From positions 62,001 through 126,000 of the forward strand of contig NZ_JAIBOA010000001.1 of the NCBI RefSeq assembly GCF_019458805.1: a DNA stretch of 64,000 nucleotides, read 5' to 3'. Under the pieces are notes generated by a model. It searched no databases. It worked only from the letters and a program-made list of their open reading frames with translations, and was not told where the DNA came from. This DNA is from Actinomadura parmotrematis (GTDB taxonomy: Bacteria > Actinomycetota > Actinomycetes > Streptosporangiales > Streptosporangiaceae). Made by a program: the position numbers and the translations under genes. Shown piece after piece: positions 61,967 through 64,000 of this stretch (its first letter is position 1; each line of letters starts with the position of its first letter).

Positions 61967-63190
61967 GTGCTGGTCGGCTGCGCAGAGAATCGGGGACGTG
62001 GCCGGCGGGCCATCGCCGTCCTCGTCGGCATCACCACAGTGGCCGCGGGGGCGGCCGCCTGCTCGGACAGCGACGCGGTCGCGGGCAAGGACGCGGTCCG
62101 GCTCACCGTGAAACCGCTCCAGCAGGACGGGGCGGTCGCGCCCGACACCCCCATCACCGTGCAGGCCGAGAACGGGACCGTGGAGAACGTCACCGTGCAG
62201 GCCAGGGGGAGCGCGGTCGCGGGCGGCCTGGACCAGGCGCGGACCCGGTGGACGTCGCGCTGGGGCCTCGTCCCCGCCACCGACTACACGGTGACAGCGA
62301 CCGGCCTCGGCCGGGACGGGCGCACCGAGACCGTCACCGGCAGGTTCCGCACCGCCAAGGTCAAGCGGACGGTCGCCGCGAACGTCGAGGCGCCCTCCCC
62401 GAAGGAGACCGTCGGCGTCGGCATGCCGATCATCCTGCGCTTCGACCGGCCCGTCACCAACCGGGCCGCGGTGGAGAGGGCGATGGAGCTGCACTCCACC
62501 AAGCCGGTGGAGGGCGCCTGGAGCTGGTTCGGCGACCAGAGCGTGGTGTTCCGCACCCGCAAGTTCTGGCCGGCGCACACCAAGGTGAACCTCGTCGCGC
62601 ACCTGAGCGGCGTGCGCGCCGCCAAGGGCACCTGGGGCAAGGACTTCACGCTGGACTTCCGCATCGGCGACTCCCACATCAGCAAGGGCAGCGCCAAGAG
62701 CCACATGATGACGGTGCGGACCAACGGCCGGAAGGCCCGCACGATCCCGGTCAGCATGGGCATGGGCGGCAGCACCAAGTACACGACGACCAACGGCGTC
62801 CACCTGACCATGGAGAAGTCCAACCCGGTCATCATGGACTCGGCGACGACCGGCTGCGGTCCGGGCTGCCCCGGCTACTACCGCGAGACCGTCTACTCGG
62901 CGGTGCGCATCTCCAACAGCGGCGAGTACGTGCACAGCGCGCCGTGGTCGGTGGGCTCGCAGGGCAACAGCAACGTCAGCCACGGCTGCGTGAACGCCAG
63001 CCCGTCCAACGCCCGCTGGTTCTACAACCTGGCCTACCGCGGCGACCCGGTGATCATCACCGGGACGAGCCGCGACCTGGAGCCCGAGAACGGCTGGGGC
63101 TACTGGCAGAAGAGCTGGAAGGACTGGCTGAAGGACGGCGCCACCCACCAGACCCTGAAGATCGCCAACGGGGACGCGGCCCCCGCCTGA
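61967..63190 (+). CDS. L,D-transpeptidase lipoprotein (YkuD, with N-terminal Ig-like domains)
   Basis: A cell-wall cross-linking enzyme of about 407 residues. The signal ends GAAACSDSDAV (lipobox AAAC). Two beta-sandwich domains follow (about 40-240; ITVQAENGTVENVTVQ, VGVGMPIILRFDRPVTNRAA). The YkuD domain (about 250-380) has the motif SHGCVNASPSNARWFY with nucleophilic Cys341 and an upstream His in GEYVHSAPW. It forms 3-3 peptide links, the main type in many actinobacteria. GTG 61967 lies six bases after AGGGGG; ATG 61961 is an in-frame alternative. A C-terminal WGYWQKSWKDWL helix is seen in LdtMt2-like proteins. Confidence 0.92.
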   Translation: MLVGCAENRGRGRRAIAVLVGITTVAAGAAACSDSDAVAGKDAVRLTVKPLQQDGAVAPDTPITVQAENGTVENVTVQARGSAVAGGLDQARTRWTSRWGLVPATDYTVTATGLGRDGRTETVTGRFRTAKVKRTVAANVEAPSPKETVGVGMPIILRFDRPVTNRAAVERAMELHSTKPVEGAWSWFGDQSVVFRTRKFWPAHTKVNLVAHLSGVRAAKGTWGKDFTLDFRIGDSHISKGSAKSHMMTVRTNGRKARTIPVSMGMGGSTKYTTTNGVHLTMEKSNPVIMDSATTGCGPGCPGYYRETVYSAVRISNSGEYVHSAPWSVGSQGNSNVSHGCVNASPSNARWFYNLAYRGDPVIITGTSRDLEPENGWGYWQKSWKDWLKDGATHQTLKIANGDAAPA

Positions 63191-63210
63191 CCTTCGGCTC
63201 CGGTCTCCGC

Positions 63211-63248
63211 GACGGTCCCCGCCCGGCACCCGCCGGGCGGGGACCGTC
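63211..63248. terminator. Bidirectional hairpin between the transpeptidase and the M48 protease
   Basis: Perfect 16-bp arms GACGGTCCCCGCCCGG (63211-63226) and CCGGGCGGGGACCGTC (63233-63248) with a 6-base loop lie between convergent stop codons. Confidence 0.75.
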
Positions 63249-63264
63249 CGCTCTCCCCGGCGGG

Positions 63265-64000
63265 TCAGCGGCCGGCGAGCGGCGGCGGGACGGCCGCGCG
63301 GTGCATCCGCGCCCAGTCGCGGGCCATCGCGATGCGCTCGGGACCGGACGGGTGCGTCGACCAGAGGAGCCGCTCCAGCACGTCGGGCGACAGGTCGGAG
63401 ATGTTGCGGACCGACAGGGCGTGCTGCATCGTCGCGAACGTGCCGGGGTCGCGGGTGAGGTCCAGGGCGTGCGCGTCGGCGCGGGCCTCGATGTGGCGGC
63501 TGACGAGGTTCTGCACCGGTCCCGAGACGGTGGTGCCCGCCGTCACCAGGGCGAGGAGCAGCGCGACGGCGCGCGGGTCGGCGGCGCCCGAGCCGCGCTC
63601 GCCCGGCGCGCGGGCGCCGACGCCGGCGCGGCGCAGGACGCGCGGCGAGGACGCCAGCAGGTACAGCAGGCAGACGCCCCCCGACACCCCGAGCGCGCCG
63701 ATCAGCGTCCCCCACAGGACGTCCTGGTGCTCGGCGTGGCCGAGCTCGTGCGCGACGATCGACTCGATCTGCGGCCGGGGCGACTTCAGCAGCGTGTCGT
63801 AGACGACGATGCGGCGGGTCGACCCGAACCCCGACACGTAGGCGTTGAGGGCGGTGGTGCGGCGGGAGGCGTCGGCGACCAGGACGTCCTTCACCGGGAC
63901 TCCGTCGCGGTCGGCCATGGCGAGCAGGTCGGTGCGCAGCCGCCCGGCGGGCAGCGGCTCGAACTTGTTGAACACCGGCTCGACGACGACGGGGTAGGCG
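63265..64000 (-). CDS. M48 (Ste24/CAAX prenyl protease-like) metalloprotease, 5' end cut by window
   Basis: The C-terminal 245 or so residues of an integral-membrane zinc protease. The active site is VAHELGHAEHQD, and the third ligand Glu is in SRHIEARADAHALDL. The preceding segment (VFNKFEPLPAGRLRTDLLAM, SRRTTALNAYVSGFGSTRRI, VVYDTLL) is diagnostic of Ste24-type M48 enzymes, distinct from the HtpX pair at 48-50 kb. TM helices remain at about 95-115 and 140-160 of the visible part. An ATG at 63975 is in frame, but the family sequence continues past it to base 64000, so the true start is outside. Confidence 0.9.
   Translation of the reverse strand, partial: AYPVVVEPVFNKFEPLPAGRLRTDLLAMADRDGVPVKDVLVADASRRTTALNAYVSGFGSTRRIVVYDTLLKSPRPQIESIVAHELGHAEHQDVLWGTLIGALGVSGGVCLLYLLASSPRVLRRAGVGARAPGERGSGAADPRAVALLLALVTAGTTVSGPVQNLVSRHIEARADAHALDLTRDPGTFATMQHALSVRNISDLSPDVLERLLWSTHPSGPERIAMARDWARMHRAAVPPPLAGR

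Noticed and set aside
61808..63715. 635-residue minus-strand frame opposite the L,D-transpeptidase
   Set aside because: Composition is that of a shadow frame, and it runs through a terminator and across two real genes.
1..64000. tRNA, rRNA or classical riboswitch genes
   Set aside because: I looked in all gaps above 150 bp and saw no cloverleaf, T-loop consensus or known riboswitch core; a covariance-model search would be needed to be certain.

Overview
This 64 kb window is chromosomal DNA from a high-GC actinomycete. Evidence: dense GC-rich coding, frequent GTG and TTG starts, a GlnR box, a mycothiol-type DinB protein, GAF-ANTAR regulators, DUF4191/DUF3043 proteins and a CtaC-CtaD-CtaF oxidase cluster. 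Gene content and order (panB; glnA2-glnE-glnA1; RDD; DUF4191; lipA; lipB; TIGR01777 epimerase; dlaT; pepA; cobS/cobU; DUF3043; class IV aminotransferase; HesB; PfkB kinase; ctaC/ctaF) follow, as I recall it, the mycobacterial Rv2199c-Rv2225 neighbourhood, with many extra genes inserted. A Streptosporangiales member such as Actinomadura is a reasonable guess but is not proven by the sequence.

Layout. 0-5 kb: 5' part of panB, a divergent DHA2-type drug exporter with its TetR repressor and palindromic operators, and an RsbU-like PP2C phosphatase. 5.1-6.4 kb: a visibly lower-GC patch with a two-TM protein and a Cys-motif/SseB-like two-domain protein. 6.5-12 kb: nadE, a lone terpene synthase and a polar amino-acid ABC transporter. 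12-28 kb: nitrogen control (glnA2, glnE, GlnR-boxed glnA1) interleaved with an FG-GAP protein, a PAP2 enzyme, a lipoprotein hydrolase, OsmC, an SNF2 helicase, an LRV-repeat protein, a cupin and a GlxA-type regulator. 28-33.9 kb: RDD, DUF4191, lipA, DUF1877, lipB, an S51 peptidase and an epimerase. 34-37.3 kb: a partner-switch/ANTAR signalling block. 37.5-44 kb: E2 and E3 of a 2-oxoacid dehydrogenase, leucyl aminopeptidase, cobS and cobU. 44-51 kb: a DsbA-like protein, small and membrane proteins, an aminotransferase, then a phage-shock (Psp) operon with a duplicated protease-PspAB pair. 51-58.7 kb: a mycothiol-type protein, SIMPL protein, exporter, nadA, HesB/ErpA, PfkB kinase, TusA and cysteine desulfurase. 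58.9-64 kb: ctaC-ctaD-ctaF, an L,D-transpeptidase lipoprotein and a truncated M48 protease.

How genes work together. glnA1 and glnA2 make gamma-glutamyl amides, and GlnE sets the adenylylation state of GlnA1. LipB and LipA install lipoate on the E2 encoded nearby, which LpdA re-oxidises. nadE and nadA lie 47 kb apart but carry near-identical inverted repeats just upstream, suggesting one NAD regulon. The desulfurase, TusA and ErpA form a sulfur/Fe-S group. The Psp cluster is an envelope-stress module.

The least ordinary items are the shared nad operator, the duplicated HtpX-PspAB module, the low-GC two-domain protein, the STAS protein lacking a phosphorylatable serine, and several repeat elements (a 68-bp perfect palindrome, a 23-bp tandem hairpin array and a short inverted-repeat element after erpA). 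I saw no rRNA, tRNA, CRISPR array or intact insertion sequence.
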